A stretch of 64,000 nt of DNA, from the NCBI RefSeq assembly GCF_033705735.1, contig NZ_CP131130.1:1181001-1245000 (forward strand). Reading direction: 5' to 3'. The position numbers and the translations under genes are program-made. The notes below the pieces were generated by a model. It was not told the DNA's origin, did no database searches, and saw only the letters and a program-made list of their open reading frames with translations. Shown here piece by piece: positions 34,524 through 45,099 of this stretch (position 1 is its first letter; each line of letters opens with the position of its first letter). Source of the DNA: Shinella zoogloeoides (GTDB lineage: Bacteria > Pseudomonadota > Alphaproteobacteria > Rhizobiales > Rhizobiaceae).

Positions 34524-37500
34524 ATGGCAGACAAGAACTTCGCGCGAAGCGGAACCGCTGACACGGATCTCTTGGCAGAAGATGATCCGTTGAGCGAGCT
34601 TGCCCGCCTCGTCAACTTCGAGCCGCATCCTGTGCAGGGTGTCAGCAAAACCTTCCCCGACGCCGCCCAGGCGGCGCCGCGGCATGAAAATCCCGTCCTC
34701 GCCCTTGAGGACGAGCTTCTGCGCGCCTTCGAGCAATATGACGCGCCGACGCCCGTCGCCGATCCCGTTCCCGCCGCCCAGCCGCTGGCGCGCCATGTCG
34801 AGCCCGTGTTCGAAGAGCCGGCCCCCGCCATGGAAGACCGCGCCTCGTTCATCGACGAGGTGCCGAGCCGGGACTTCGCCGTCAGCGAGCCCTATCATCG
34901 CGAACCGGCCTTCGACAGACCCGTCGAGCCGTCCTTCGCGGAAGAGCCCTATGCCGTCGAGCAGCCCGCCGAGCCGGAACCGCAGTTCGCCGAAGATCCG
35001 GCACTGTCTCTCGCCGATGAGCTGGAGACCTATGTCCACGAGGTTCCGACCGTCGAGGCCGAGGCGACGACCCATACCGCCCACGCCTTCGCCGACCGCT
35101 TCGAGCCGCGCTTCGAAGAGCCGGCCCGCCAGGAGCCTGCCTATCATGAGCCGGCCTACCACGAGCCGGCCGCCGAACCGCAGTTTTCCGAATTCTCTCC
35201 CGTCGAGGGTCGCCAGCCGGAATTCCTCGGCCTGCAGCCGCTGACGGCGGAGGAGGGCTCTGCCGGGCTCGATCTGGAGCGTGAGCTGGAACTGTCGATC
35301 GGCGACGGCTTTGCCGATGATCTCCCGAACGAGCCGGAGACCGCTTTCGTCGAGCCCCCGCCGGTCGCCGCGGAGGCGATCGCCGCCCATGTCGAGCCCG
35401 GCTTCGACAGCCGGATGCCGGTCGATCCCGTGGTCGAGCAGGCCGAGCCGTTCCATGCCGAGCCGGCGGCCTATGCCGGCGAGGAGCCGCATTTCGTCGC
35501 CGAAATGCCGTTCGAGACGCGTGAGGACCGCGCCCGCGCGGCGGCTGCGGCCGAGGCGCAATGGCAGGTCGATGACGTCGAGCCGGTTTTCCAGGCGCCC
35601 GCCTATCAGGTGGAATCCGTGGCGACATCCGGCAATTACGATGGTGACGCGCTGCTCGCCGAAATCGAGCGTTTCCCCATGCCGGAAGCCCGCTCGCCGC
35701 TGTCCGCGGAAACGGCCGCGGCCGGCGCCGCCGTTATCGCCGCTGCCGCCGCGCGCAGCAACTCGCCGGCGAATATTTCGGCCATTTTCGGCCGCGCCAC
35801 GCCGACCGTGCATCGCGATCCCGTCGCCGAGACGGTGGCGACACCCTTCGTCGAGCCTGTGAAGGCCCCGGTCCAGGCTGTCGAGACGCCCGTCTTCGAG
35901 GCACGCCGTGAGCCGGCCGCCGTCCCGACGCCGGTTGCCTCCGAGCCCGAACTCGATTTCGAGAACATGGAATTCGACCTCTCGGATATCGATCTCGATA
36001 TCTCCGATTTTTCGCTGGACGAGGAGCCGGTGAAGCCGGTGGCCAAGCCCGCCGAAGTGAAGGTAGAGGTTGCAAGGCCGGCACCGGTCGAGACGCCCGT
36101 CCGGCGCGAGCCCGTCGTCGCGGTGCCCGTCTCCACCTTCACCAAGCCGCAGCCGGTGACCGCCGAGCTGAGCGACGGCACGCTGCCCTTCGATCCGTCG
36201 ATGATCGCCGAGACCGACGAGGGCGTTTCCCCCGTCACCGAGCTCGACGTGCCGCAGCTTCCCGTCGTGGAGAAGGAAAAGCCGCCGGTCTTCCAGCCGG
36301 ACTACGATTTCGACATCGACGCGGAAATGGCGCAGCTCTTCAACGAGCCGGCCAAGACCCATGCTGAAGAGAACAAGGCGAGCGTCGCCGCCGCGACGGC
36401 CCAGCCGGCGACGCAGATCAACGACGTCGACGATTTCGAGCGCGCGCTGGAGGAAGACTTCCGCCGCTCGCTCAACCAGCCGGAGCGCATGGCGATCCCG
36501 GTCGATCCCGGCCAGGCGACGGCGCTCTATTCCGGCGACGGCTATGACGAGGAGACCGCCCGTCCGCGCCGCGGCATGCTGATCGCCGCCTCCATCGCCG
36601 GCCTTCTTCTGGTCGGCGGCGGCGCCGTCTACGCCTGGTCGGCCCTCACGGGCGGATCGGTCGGCGGCTCGGGCGAGCCGCGCGTCATCCTTGCCGACAA
36701 AGACCCGATCAAGGTCGTGCCCGAGGAAAGGGGCGGCAAGACCGTTCCCAACCAGGACAAGGCCGTCTACGACCGCGTTGCCGGCGATACGACGAGCCGG
36801 CCGCAGCAGGAACAGCTCGTCACCTCGACGGAAGAGCCGGTCGACGTCGTCCAGCGCACGCTGACGCCGGAAGCCCTGCCGATGGACGGCCCGGAGGACG
36901 GCACCGACACGGCGGCGGCCGATGATGAGAACCGCCTGCTGCCGGGCGTCGACGAGCCGGAAACGGCGAACGCCGAGACCGGCAACAAGCCGCTCGTCTC
37001 GCCGCGCAAGGTCAAGACCATGATCGTCAAGCCGGACGGCACGCTTGTCGCTCGCGAGGATACGGTCGCCGACACGGACCTCGACGCCAAGGCGACGGCC
37101 ACCACCGGCAGCGCCTCGGGCGAGGCCGCCGCATCGGCCAATGCGACGCTCGACGGAAACGCCTCGCTGCGCGCCGAGCAGGCCGCATCCGACTCCAAGC
37201 CACGCTCGGCGCTTGCCGAAGTCGCCAATGCACAGGTCGACGACACGGCGCCGGTGCGCACGGTCAAGACGACCACGGTCGGCGCGACGGACACGAACGC
37301 GACGGCCGGCAACACGCCGCTCCCCGAAACGCGCCCGGTCGACCAGCCGGTCAATGTCGTCGGCACCGTCACCGAGAACGGCAACGTCTCCGGTACGCAG
37401 ACCGCTTCGGCGACGCAGACCCAGCAGGCGGCCGTCGAACAGACCCAGGTCGCACCCGGCAGCTACGTCATCCAGATCGCTTCGCTTCCCTCCGAGGCCG

Positions 37501-37700
37501 AGGCACAGAAGACCTACAAGTCGCTGTCCTCGAAATTCGGCAGCGTTATCGGCGGCCGTGGCATGGACATCAAGAAGGCGGAGATCCCCAACAAGGGTAC
37601 CTTCTACCGCCTCCGCATTCCGGCCGGCTCGCGCGAAGACGCGAACGCCCTCTGCAGCCGCTACAAGAGCGCGGGCGGCAGCTGCCTCGTCACCCGCTGA
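34524..37700 (+). CDS. Large SPOR-domain membrane protein
   Basis: A 1,058-residue protein. The first ~680 residues are acidic and rich in Pro, Glu and Ala, with short repeats such as EPAYHEPAYHEPA and many EPxF/FxEP motifs; they are likely disordered and cytoplasmic. One membrane helix MLIAASIAGLLLVGGGAVYAW lies near 685-705. A Thr/Ala-rich periplasmic linker leads to a C-terminal SPOR domain (about 980-1058) starting GSYVIQIASLPSEAEAQKTY, which binds denuded peptidoglycan glycans at division sites. It lies between argS and nagZ, a cell-envelope context. Confidence 0.88.
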   Translation: MADKNFARSGTADTDLLAEDDPLSELARLVNFEPHPVQGVSKTFPDAAQAAPRHENPVLALEDELLRAFEQYDAPTPVADPVPAAQPLARHVEPVFEEPAPAMEDRASFIDEVPSRDFAVSEPYHREPAFDRPVEPSFAEEPYAVEQPAEPEPQFAEDPALSLADELETYVHEVPTVEAEATTHTAHAFADRFEPRFEEPARQEPAYHEPAYHEPAAEPQFSEFSPVEGRQPEFLGLQPLTAEEGSAGLDLERELELSIGDGFADDLPNEPETAFVEPPPVAAEAIAAHVEPGFDSRMPVDPVVEQAEPFHAEPAAYAGEEPHFVAEMPFETREDRARAAAAAEAQWQVDDVEPVFQAPAYQVESVATSGNYDGDALLAEIERFPMPEARSPLSAETAAAGAAVIAAAAARSNSPANISAIFGRATPTVHRDPVAETVATPFVEPVKAPVQAVETPVFEARREPAAVPTPVASEPELDFENMEFDLSDIDLDISDFSLDEEPVKPVAKPAEVKVEVARPAPVETPVRREPVVAVPVSTFTKPQPVTAELSDGTLPFDPSMIAETDEGVSPVTELDVPQLPVVEKEKPPVFQPDYDFDIDAEMAQLFNEPAKTHAEENKASVAAATAQPATQINDVDDFERALEEDFRRSLNQPERMAIPVDPGQATALYSGDGYDEETARPRRGMLIAASIAGLLLVGGGAVYAWSALTGGSVGGSGEPRVILADKDPIKVVPEERGGKTVPNQDKAVYDRVAGDTTSRPQQEQLVTSTEEPVDVVQRTLTPEALPMDGPEDGTDTAAADDENRLLPGVDEPETANAETGNKPLVSPRKVKTMIVKPDGTLVAREDTVADTDLDAKATATTGSASGEAAASANATLDGNASLRAEQAASDSKPRSALAEVANAQVDDTAPVRTVKTTTVGATDTNATAGNTPLPETRPVDQPVNVVGTVTENGNVSGTQTASATQTQQAAVEQTQVAPGSYVIQIASLPSEAEAQKTYKSLSSKFGSVIGGRGMDIKKAEIPNKGTFYRLRIPAGSREDANALCSRYKSAGGSCLVTR

Positions 37701-37803
37701 GGCGAGCTGATATCCTGAAGGGGCGCGGACATGGTTCGCGCCCCTTCGATTCCCGCGGGCGGTCGACGCCTGTCTCCTCCTCGAAAATTCCAAGATTGCG
37801 GAC

Positions 37804-38823
37804 ATGAGCGAATCGAAATCCTTCATTTCGGGCTGCAAGGGCCTGAGCCTCACCGCCGACGAAAAGGCCTTCTTCCGCAACGAGCGCCCCTGGGGCTTCA
37901 TCCTCTTCGGCCGCAATATCGGCGAGCCGGCGCAGGTGGCGGACCTGACGGCCGAGATGCGCGAGAGCATCGGCGGCGGAGCCGACATCCCGGTGCTCAT
38001 CGACCAGGAGGGCGGGCGCGTCCAGCGCATCAAGCCGCCGCACGTCCAGCAATATCCGAATGCCGCCGCACTCGGCGCCATCTACCGGGCCGACGAGGCG
38101 CGGGGCCTGCGCGCCGCCTGGCTGATGTCGCGTCTGCACGCCTTCGATCTCCTGCGCCTTGGCATCAATGTCGATTGCCTGCCGGTGCTCGACGTCACCG
38201 TGCCGGGCGTGCACGACGTCATCGGCAACCGCGCCTACGGGCAGGAGCCGGAGATCGTCTCGGCGATGGGCAAGGCGGCGGCGGAAGGCCTCAAGGCCGG
38301 CGGCCTGCTGCCGATCATGAAGCACATGCCGGGCCACGGCCGCACCATGGTCGATTCGCACCACGACCTGCCGGTCGTCCATGCGGGCTGCAAGGAACTG
38401 GAGGCCTGCGACTTCGTGCCCTTCCAGCGCATGAAGGACGAGCTGATGGCGATGTCGGCCCATATCGTCTTTACCGCCATCGATGGCGACAATCCGGCGA
38501 CCACTTCGGCAAAGGTGGTGGAGGAGATCATCCGCGGCCATATCGGCTTCGACGGCCTCCTGATGTCCGACGACGTCTCGATGAACGCCCTTCGCGGCGA
38601 TATTGCCGAAAGAAGCAGGGGAATCATCGCCGCCGGCCTCGACATGGTGTTGCATTGCCATGGCATCATGGACGAAATGGTTGCGGTGACCGAAAACGTT
38701 CCCGCCCTTGCCGGTGACAGCCTGCGGCGGGCGAATGCGGTACGCGCAGGCTTCCCGATGCCCGACGGGGCGGACGAACAGGCGCTGCGCGAGGAATTCA
38801 ACGCCATGATCGCGGTCGCCTGA
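37804..38823 (+). CDS. nagZ: Beta-N-acetylhexosaminidase
   Basis: A 339-residue family-3 glycosidase that removes N-acetylglucosamine from peptidoglycan fragments during cell-wall recycling. The signature KHMPGHGRTMVDSHHDL (about residues 172-188) includes the catalytic His-Asp dyad loop, and the nucleophile Asp is in LMSDDVSMNAL (about 254-264). No signal peptide is present, consistent with the cytoplasmic enzyme. The frame ends 39 bases before scpA. Confidence 0.95.
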   Translation: MSESKSFISGCKGLSLTADEKAFFRNERPWGFILFGRNIGEPAQVADLTAEMRESIGGGADIPVLIDQEGGRVQRIKPPHVQQYPNAAALGAIYRADEARGLRAAWLMSRLHAFDLLRLGINVDCLPVLDVTVPGVHDVIGNRAYGQEPEIVSAMGKAAAEGLKAGGLLPIMKHMPGHGRTMVDSHHDLPVVHAGCKELEACDFVPFQRMKDELMAMSAHIVFTAIDGDNPATTSAKVVEEIIRGHIGFDGLLMSDDVSMNALRGDIAERSRGIIAAGLDMVLHCHGIMDEMVAVTENVPALAGDSLRRANAVRAGFPMPDGADEQALREEFNAMIAVA

Positions 38824-38861
38824 CGGCCGCGGCAGGCCACGGGAAGCCCACGGGAGGCAGC

Positions 38862-39734
38862 GTGCAGGCAACGGGGTCGAAGCCGCCGAGAAAAGGTCGC
38901 GGTGCGGATGCGCCGATGGACGACCTTTGGCAGGACGACGCCGGGGGGCGGGGGCTTTCGGAGGAAAGCCTCGTCGTCGATCTCGCCGGCTTCGAAGGCC
39001 CGCTCGACCTCCTGCTCCATCTCGCCCGCACGCAGAAGGTGGACCTCACCCGCATTTCCGTGCTGGCGCTGGCCGAGCAATATCTCGTCTTCATCGACAA
39101 GGCGCGCAGGATCCGCATCGAGCTTGCCGCCGACTATCTCGTCATGGCTGCATGGCTGGCCTATCTGAAGTCCCGCCTGCTCATTCCCAGGCAGGCGAAG
39201 GACGAAGGGCCCTCGGGCGAGGAGATGGCGGCAAGCCTTGCCTTCCGCCTCAAGCGCCTCGAAGCCATGCGCGATACCGCGACCCGGCTCATCAACCGCA
39301 ATCGCCTCGGCCGCAACGTCTTCGCCCGCGGCATGCCGGAGCATATCCCGACCGGCCGGCGCTCGGCCTATGAGGCGACGCTCTACGATCTGCTCAATGC
39401 CTATGCGTCGCTGCGCCAGCGCCACGCCATCACTCAGGTCACCATCGAAAAGCGCGCCGTCTGGTCGCTCTCCGATGCGCGCGAGATTCTGTCGGTGCTG
39501 ATCGGCGGTTTCGATGACGACTGGACGGCGCTCGATCATTTCATGCTGCGCTACCTGACCGATCCGGCCGAGCGCACCACGGCCATCGCCAGCGCCTTTG
39601 CCGCGACGCTGGAGCTGGTGAGGGAAGGGCGCCTGGAGCTTCGCCAGGACGGCGTGTTCCAGCCGATCTATCTTCGCCGCGGCCCGAAAGCCGGCGAAGC
39701 CGAGGACGATGAAGGAGGCCCCGGGCGTGAGTGA
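38862..39734 (+). CDS. scpA: Segregation and condensation protein A
   Basis: A 290-residue kleisin that bridges the SMC dimer in chromosome condensation. DLAGFEGPLDLLLHLARTQKVDL (cited in part, about residues 40-62) is the diagnostic N-terminal block, and YLKSRLLIPRQ follows. A GTG start at 38862 has GGGAGG four bases upstream; an ATG at 38916 would remove the first 18 residues. It overlaps scpB by a few bases, so the two are coupled. Confidence 0.92.
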   Translation: MQATGSKPPRKGRGADAPMDDLWQDDAGGRGLSEESLVVDLAGFEGPLDLLLHLARTQKVDLTRISVLALAEQYLVFIDKARRIRIELAADYLVMAAWLAYLKSRLLIPRQAKDEGPSGEEMAASLAFRLKRLEAMRDTATRLINRNRLGRNVFARGMPEHIPTGRRSAYEATLYDLLNAYASLRQRHAITQVTIEKRAVWSLSDAREILSVLIGGFDDDWTALDHFMLRYLTDPAERTTAIASAFAATLELVREGRLELRQDGVFQPIYLRRGPKAGEAEDDEGGPGRE

Positions 39735-40440
39735 AGAGGAGAACGGCGCATCGCCGGAGGCCGAGGGCGGCACGATCGTCGATCCGCGCCGGCTGCACGA
39801 GGCGGCGAGGATCGCCGAGGCGCTGGTCTTCGCGTCCTCGAGCCCCGTGCCGGAGGCCTATATCGCCGACCGGCTGCCGGGCGGCGTGGACGTGCTGCAT
39901 GTCATGCGCGAATTGAAGACGCTCTATGCCGGGCGCGGCGTCAATCTCGTGGCGGTGGACGATGCCTGGGCCTTCCGCACCGCGCCGGATTTGTCTTTCG
40001 TCATCCGCACCGACGAGACGGAGGTGCGCAAATTGTCGCGTGCCGCGCTCGAGGTGCTGTCGATCATCGCCTATCACCAGCCGGTGACGCGCGCCGAGAT
40101 CGAGGATATTCGCGGCGTGCAGACCTCCAAGGGCACGCTGGACGTGCTGATGGAAGCGGGCTGGGTGCGTTTTCGCGGCCGCCGCCGCTCTCCGGGCCGC
40201 CCGGTGACCTTCGGCACGACGCGGGATTTTCTCGATCATTTCGGCCTGGAAGAGCTGCGCGACCTGCCGGGATTGGAGGAATTGAAGGGCGCGGGCCTGC
40301 TTTCCGGCCGCATTCCGTCGAATTTCCAGGTGCCGCTGCCACTCGGCGAGGACGAGTTGGCGGAGGACGAGGATCCGATCACCCAGCTCGACCTCGAGGA
40401 GCTCGGTCTCCTCGCACCGGGCGGGAAGGAAGAGGAATAG
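39727..40440 (+). CDS. scpB: Segregation and condensation protein B
   Basis: A 237-residue winged-helix protein that partners ScpA. LHEAARIAEALVFASSSPVPE and ALEVLSIIAYHQPVTRAEIE with GVQTSKGTLDVLMEAGWV are family hallmarks. The GTG at 39727 is chosen because AGGAGG lies 8 nt upstream; an ATG at 39709 would overlap scpA more and place the ribosome-binding site within the coding region. The C-terminus is acidic. Confidence 0.93.
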   Translation: MSEEENGASPEAEGGTIVDPRRLHEAARIAEALVFASSSPVPEAYIADRLPGGVDVLHVMRELKTLYAGRGVNLVAVDDAWAFRTAPDLSFVIRTDETEVRKLSRAALEVLSIIAYHQPVTRAEIEDIRGVQTSKGTLDVLMEAGWVRFRGRRRSPGRPVTFGTTRDFLDHFGLEELRDLPGLEELKGAGLLSGRIPSNFQVPLPLGEDELAEDEDPITQLDLEELGLLAPGGKEEE

Positions 40441-40592
40441 GCGGGGCGAAGGCGAGGACCCGCGTGCAGGAAAGAAATGCCGCCGGATTGCGCCACGTCA
40501 CGGTTTCGGCTAACCAGCGCGACATACTGGTATTTGAAAAAGACGGCTGAACGTCTTAAATCGGGGTTCAGGTTTCTAAGGGAGTTACGGGA

Positions 40593-40790
40593 ATGGGTTC
40601 TTTCAGCATCTGGCATTGGCTGATCGTTCTGGTGGTTGTGCTGCTGCTGTTCGGCCGCGGCAAGATTCCGGAACTCATGGGCGACGTCGCCAAGGGTATC
40701 AAGAATTTCAAGCAGGGCATGTCCGACGACGAAAAGGACAGCGCCGACCAGTCGAAGACGGTCGAGCACAAGGCTGACGAAGCCAAGTGA
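40593..40790 (+). CDS. tatA: Twin-arginine translocase subunit TatA
   Basis: A 65-residue protein. The N-terminal helix [18 protein letters not shown] is followed by [19 protein letters not shown], the standard TatA hinge and amphipathic helix, then a charged tail. It forms the protein-conducting assembly for folded Tat substrates. It is first of the tatABC operon, with 50 bases before tatB. Confidence 0.97.
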   Translation: MGSFSIWHWLIVLVVVLLLFGRGKIPELMGDVAKGIKNFKQGMSDDEKDSADQSKTVEHKADEAK

Positions 40791-40840
40791 CCGGTATTCG
40801 GCTGCGGATGACGGTCTGCGGCTTCTAAGGACAATATCCT

Positions 40841-41473
40841 ATGCTTGATGTCGGCTGGACCGAGATACTCGTCATCGCCATCGTTCTGATCATCGTGGTG
40901 GGTCCGAAGGACCTGCCGCAGATGCTGCGGACGTTCGGCCGCATGGTGTCCAAGATGCGCGGCATGGCGAGCGATTTCCGCCAGCAGTTCGACGAGGCCT
41001 TGCGCGAGGCCGATCTCGACGATGTCAGGAAGACGATCGGCGAGGCGCAGAAGCTGAACCCGCTGAACTCCATCCGCGACGCGGTCAACCCGCTGCGGCA
41101 GATGGGCAACGAGATCAAGTCCGATCTCCAGAAGACGGTGAGCTCCTCCTCGACGTCGACACCGGCGTCCAGCCCGGCCGAAAGCATCTCCGATACGCCG
41201 GCCGCCGTGCCGTCAGAGGCGGGCAAGCCCGCCTCCGCCGAGCCGGTCGCGGCAGCCCCGCTGAAGACCGGCCCGACCGCCAGGACGGCAAAGAAGAAGC
41301 CCGCCGAGGCGGCCGTTAAGACGGCCAAGCCGCGCAAGGCGCCGGCCAAGGCCGAAGGCGAGGCGAAGCCCGCCGCCAAGGCTGACAGCAAGGCCGCGAC
41401 CGCCAAGGCTCTGGCCACGCGGAAAGCCGCTGCCAAGCCGAAGACGACGAAGACCAAGAAGGGCGACGCATGA
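40841..41473 (+). CDS. tatB: Twin-arginine translocase subunit TatB
   Basis: A 210-residue protein. The N-terminus MLDVGWTEILVIAIVLIIVV with GPKDLPQMLRTFGRMVSKM is typical TatB, forming the substrate receptor with TatC. The C-terminal 90 residues are Ala/Lys/Pro-rich repeats (AKAEGEAKPAAKADSKAA), an alphaproteobacterial extension. Its stop overlaps the tatC start by 4 bases. Confidence 0.96.
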   Translation: MLDVGWTEILVIAIVLIIVVGPKDLPQMLRTFGRMVSKMRGMASDFRQQFDEALREADLDDVRKTIGEAQKLNPLNSIRDAVNPLRQMGNEIKSDLQKTVSSSSTSTPASSPAESISDTPAAVPSEAGKPASAEPVAAAPLKTGPTARTAKKKPAEAAVKTAKPRKAPAKAEGEAKPAAKADSKAATAKALATRKAAAKPKTTKTKKGDA

Positions 41474-42300
41474 GCGGCGACATCGACGACAAGCCCCAGC
41501 CGCTCATCGAGCATCTGATCGAGCTTCGCCGCCGCCTGCTCTGGGCGGTCGGCGCGTTCTTCATCGCCTTCCTCGTCTGCTTCTATTTCGCCAAGCAGCT
41601 CTTCAACCTGCTCGTCCTGCCCTTCAAATGGGCGGTGGAATGGGCGGGGCTGACTCATCGCAATGTCGAGCTGATCTACACGGCGCCGCAGGAATTCTTC
41701 TTCACGCAGATCAAGGTCGCCATGTTCGGCGCGCTGGTCATCGCCTTTCCGGTGATCGCCCAGCAGATCTACAAGTTCGTCGCGCCCGGCCTCTACAAGA
41801 ACGAGCGGGCGGCCTTCCTGCCGTTCCTGATCGCTTCGCCCATCCTCTTCCTCATCGGCGCGGCGCTCGTCTATTTCTTCTTCACGCCCATGGTCATGTG
41901 GTTCTTCCTCGCCATGGAGCAGGGCGGTGGCGAGGGGCAGGTCTCGATCCAGCTCCTTCCGAAGGTTTCCGAATATCTCGGCCTGATCATGTCGCTGATC
42001 TTCGCCTTCGGCCTCGTCTTCCAGCTGCCGGTCATCTCGTCGCTTCTGGTGCGCGCGGGCTTCATCGATACGCAGGCGCTGGTCAGCAAGCGCAAATACG
42101 CGATCGTCATCGCCTTCATCGTGGCCGCGGTGCTGACGCCGCCCGATCCGGTTTCCCAGATCGGTCTTGCGCTGCCGGCCATCCTTCTCTACGAGATTTC
42201 CATCTACACGGCCCGACTCATCGAACGGCAGCGGGCGCGCGCCTCGGAAGCGCAGAATGCGGAAAACGAGGTCGCTGCAACACCGGGCGAGGCCGACTGA
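41470..42300 (+). CDS. tatC: Twin-arginine translocase subunit TatC
   Basis: A 276-residue protein with six membrane helices. PLIEHLIELRRRLLWAVGAF is the conserved TatC N-terminus, with the signal-binding Glu near residue 14, and ETIYTAPQEFF-like LIYTAPQEFFFTQIKVAMFG follows. TatC recognises the twin-arginine signal peptide. The overlap with tatB indicates coupled translation. Confidence 0.97.
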   Translation: MSGDIDDKPQPLIEHLIELRRRLLWAVGAFFIAFLVCFYFAKQLFNLLVLPFKWAVEWAGLTHRNVELIYTAPQEFFFTQIKVAMFGALVIAFPVIAQQIYKFVAPGLYKNERAAFLPFLIASPILFLIGAALVYFFFTPMVMWFFLAMEQGGGEGQVSIQLLPKVSEYLGLIMSLIFAFGLVFQLPVISSLLVRAGFIDTQALVSKRKYAIVIAFIVAAVLTPPDPVSQIGLALPAILLYEISIYTARLIERQRARASEAQNAENEVAATPGEAD

Positions 42301-42378
42301 GGTCTCGCCTGCGGCGTTGCCGCAGGGTCGCTGCCGGGCGCCGTCGGGTTTCATCCACGGAAAAAGCCTGGAACGACG

Positions 42379-43662
42379 ATGCTTGATATCAAATGGATCC
42401 GCGACAATGCCGACGCTCTCGATGCCGCCTTGGCGAAGCGCGGCGCGAGCCCCCTTGCCAGAACGCTGATCGACCTCGACGAGAAGCGCCGCAGCGTCAT
42501 CCAGACGGCGCAGGACATGCAGTCGCGCCGCAACGCCGCCTCCAAGGAGATCGGCGCGGCGATGGCGAGCAAGAACGCCGAGCTTGCCGAAAAGCTGAAG
42601 GCGGAAGTCTCTGCCATCAAGGACCAGCTTCCCGCCGCCGAGGAGGAAGAGCGCCAGGTCACCGCCGAGCTCAACGACGCGCTTGCGCGCATTCCCAACA
42701 TCCCGCTCGACGACGTGCCGGTCGGCAGCGACGAGAAGGACAATGCCGAGACGCGCCGCTGGGGCGACAAGCCCGGCTGGAGCCACAAGCCCCTCGAACA
42801 TTACGAGATCGGCGAGGCGCTCGGCTGGATGGATTTCGAGGCGGCCGCCCGCATCGCCGGCTCGCGCTTCACCGTGCTCAAGGGCCAGCTCGCGCGCCTC
42901 GAGCGGGCGCTCGGCCAGTTCATGATCGACATGCACACGCAGGAGCACGGCTATACGGAAGTCCATGCGCCGCTCCTCGTGCGCGACGACGCCATGTTCG
43001 GCACCGGCCAGCTTCCGAAATTCTCCGAAGACCTCTTCCGCACCACGGACGGCCGCTGGCTGATCCCGACCGCGGAAGTCTCGCTCACCAATCTCGTGCG
43101 CGAGGAAATCCTCGATCAGGAGAAGCTGCCGCTGCGCTTCACTGCGCTGACGCCGTGCTTCCGCTCGGAAGCGGGTTCGGCCGGCCGCGACACGCGCGGC
43201 ATGCTGCGCCAGCACCAGTTCATGAAGTGCGAGATGGTCTCGATCACCGATGCGGACAGCTCGATCGACGAGCTGGAGCGCATGACGGCCTGCGCCGAAG
43301 AGGTGCTGAAGCGCCTCGGCCTGCATTACCGCGTCATGACGCTGTGTACCGGCGACATGGGCTTCGGCGCCCGCAAGACCTATGACCTCGAAGTCTGGCT
43401 GCCGGGACAGGACACGTTCCGCGAAATCTCGTCCTGCTCGGTCTGCGGCGATTTCCAGGCGCGCCGCATGAATGCCCGCTACCGCGGCAAGGACGAGAAG
43501 GCGACGCGCTTCGTCCATACGCTGAACGGTTCGGGCACGGCGGTCGGCCGCGCGCTGATCGCGGTGGTGGAAAATTACCTCAATGCCGACGGCTCGGTGA
43601 CTGTGCCGGAGGCCCTGCTGCCCTATATGGGCGGTCTCAGGAAGATCGAGAAGGCCGCCTGA
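42379..43662 (+). CDS. serS: Seryl-tRNA synthetase
   Basis: A 427-residue class II synthetase. The N-terminal coiled-coil arm (about residues 1-110) is followed by class II motif 1 ([18 protein letters not shown]), motif 2 ([18 protein letters not shown]) and motif 3 ([17 protein letters not shown]). It charges tRNA-Ser and tRNA-Sec. The start [10 protein letters not shown] is the usual one; surE follows after 13 bases. Confidence 0.97.
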   Translation: MLDIKWIRDNADALDAALAKRGASPLARTLIDLDEKRRSVIQTAQDMQSRRNAASKEIGAAMASKNAELAEKLKAEVSAIKDQLPAAEEEERQVTAELNDALARIPNIPLDDVPVGSDEKDNAETRRWGDKPGWSHKPLEHYEIGEALGWMDFEAAARIAGSRFTVLKGQLARLERALGQFMIDMHTQEHGYTEVHAPLLVRDDAMFGTGQLPKFSEDLFRTTDGRWLIPTAEVSLTNLVREEILDQEKLPLRFTALTPCFRSEAGSAGRDTRGMLRQHQFMKCEMVSITDADSSIDELERMTACAEEVLKRLGLHYRVMTLCTGDMGFGARKTYDLEVWLPGQDTFREISSCSVCGDFQARRMNARYRGKDEKATRFVHTLNGSGTAVGRALIAVVENYLNADGSVTVPEALLPYMGGLRKIEKAA

Positions 43663-43675
43663 GGCGGGAGACGGA

Positions 43676-44446
43676 ATGCGCATCCTTCTGACCAATGACG
43701 ATGGTATCCATGCCGAGGGCCTTGCGGTCCTCGAGCGCATCGCACGCGAGCTGACGGACGATGTCTGGGTCGTCGCGCCCGAGACCGACCAGAGCGGCCT
43801 TGCCCATTCGCTGACGCTCTCCGAGCCGCTGCGCCTGCGCAAGATCGACGACAAGCGCTACGCGTTGCGCGGCACGCCGACGGACTGCGTCATCATGGGC
43901 GTGCGCGAAGTGCTCGACGAGAAGCCCGACCTCGTGCTGTCCGGCGTCAATGCCGGCGCCAACATGGCCGACGACGTCACCTATTCCGGCACCATCGCCG
44001 GCGCCATCGAGGGCACGTTGCAGGGCATCAAGTCCATGGCGCTGAGCCAGGCCTACAACCATGCCGGCGGCCGCGTCGTGCCGTGGGAAGTGGCGGAAAG
44101 CTTCGCGCCCAACCTCATCCGCCAGCTGATGGATGTGGAGCTGCCGGACTGGACCTTCTTCAACCTCAACTTCCCCAACTGCGCCCCCAAGGAGCTGCAG
44201 GGCGTCGAGGTGACCAGCCAGGGCAAGCTCGATTTCGGCCTGACGATCGACGAGCGCGCCGACGGCCGGGGCTTTCCCTATTACTGGCTGCGCTTCGGCG
44301 AGCGGAAGGGCGATTTCCGTGCCGGCACGGACATTCATGCGCTGAAGAACCACAAGATCTCGGTGACGCCGCTGAAACTCGACCTCACGGACTATACCGT
44401 GCTGGATCGCGTGAAGCGCGCGCTCGGCGGAAAGGGCGACGATTGA
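43676..44446 (+). CDS. surE: 5'/3'-nucleotidase SurE
   Basis: A 256-residue metal-dependent phosphatase acting on nucleoside monophosphates. [16 protein letters not shown] at the start and [18 protein letters not shown] (about residues 87-104) carry the conserved acidic and Asn metal ligands. It is paired with pcm, as in many bacteria where the two support stationary-phase survival. The stop overlaps the pcm start. Confidence 0.96.
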   Translation: MRILLTNDDGIHAEGLAVLERIARELTDDVWVVAPETDQSGLAHSLTLSEPLRLRKIDDKRYALRGTPTDCVIMGVREVLDEKPDLVLSGVNAGANMADDVTYSGTIAGAIEGTLQGIKSMALSQAYNHAGGRVVPWEVAESFAPNLIRQLMDVELPDWTFFNLNFPNCAPKELQGVEVTSQGKLDFGLTIDERADGRGFPYYWLRFGERKGDFRAGTDIHALKNHKISVTPLKLDLTDYTVLDRVKRALGGKGDD

Positions 44447-45099
44447 ACACGGGGCGGGTGATCGAGAAGGAGGGTTTTGCCGCGCTGGCCCTGCGTCTGC
44501 GCGGTGAGGGCATCAACAATCTCGACCTCCTGACGGCCGTCGAACAGACGCCGCGCACGCTTTTCGTTCCGCCGCAATTCGCGGGCGAGGCCTATTCGAG
44601 CCGCCTCCTGCCGCTCGATTGCGGCTCCTTCATCGAAGGCATCGACCTTGCGGTCCGCCTGCTCCATCTCCTGAACCTCAAGGCCGGCCAGCGTGTGCTG
44701 GAACTCGGCACCGGCAGCGGCTTCACCGCCGCCGTCATGGGGCGCCTGACGGAACGCGTGCTGACCATCGACCGCTACCGCACGCTCGTCACCAATGCGC
44801 AGCAGTCCATCGAAAAGGCCGGCGTGCGCAATGTCATCGTGCGCCAGGCCGACGGCAGCAACGGCATGCCGGGCGAGGGGACCTTCGATCGCATCCTCGT
44901 CACCGCCGCCTTTCCCGCCCTGCCGCGCTTCTTCGCCGAACAGCTCGTCTCCGGCGGCATGCTGATCGCGCCCGTCATGGTCAGCGATACCGAGTGCCGC
45001 ATGCTCAAGCTGGTCAAGACTGGCAGCCGCTTCGACCGAGAAGACCTCTTCGCGGTGCCCTATCTGCCCATCGTCCCGCAGATGGCGCGGGCGCTCTAA
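44443..45099 (+). CDS. pcm: Protein-L-isoaspartate O-methyltransferase
   Basis: A 218-residue methyltransferase that repairs isoaspartyl damage in proteins using SAM. SAM motif I is [14 protein letters not shown] (about residues 85-98), and the family segment [17 protein letters not shown] lies upstream. The start is a TTG at 44443 overlapping the surE TGA (TTGA), with GGAAAGG upstream; a GTG at 44458 is an alternative. This is the second PCMT-family gene in the window. The SurE-Pcm pairing suggests it is the main repair enzyme. Confidence 0.9.
   Translation: MNTGRVIEKEGFAALALRLRGEGINNLDLLTAVEQTPRTLFVPPQFAGEAYSSRLLPLDCGSFIEGIDLAVRLLHLLNLKAGQRVLELGTGSGFTAAVMGRLTERVLTIDRYRTLVTNAQQSIEKAGVRNVIVRQADGSNGMPGEGTFDRILVTAAFPALPRFFAEQLVSGGMLIAPVMVSDTECRMLKLVKTGSRFDREDLFAVPYLPIVPQMARAL

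Noticed and set aside
34332-38081. A 1,249-codon open frame antisense to the SPOR protein gene
   Set aside because: Low-complexity Gly/Arg-rich sequence with no domain; the sense frame has a membrane helix and a SPOR domain.
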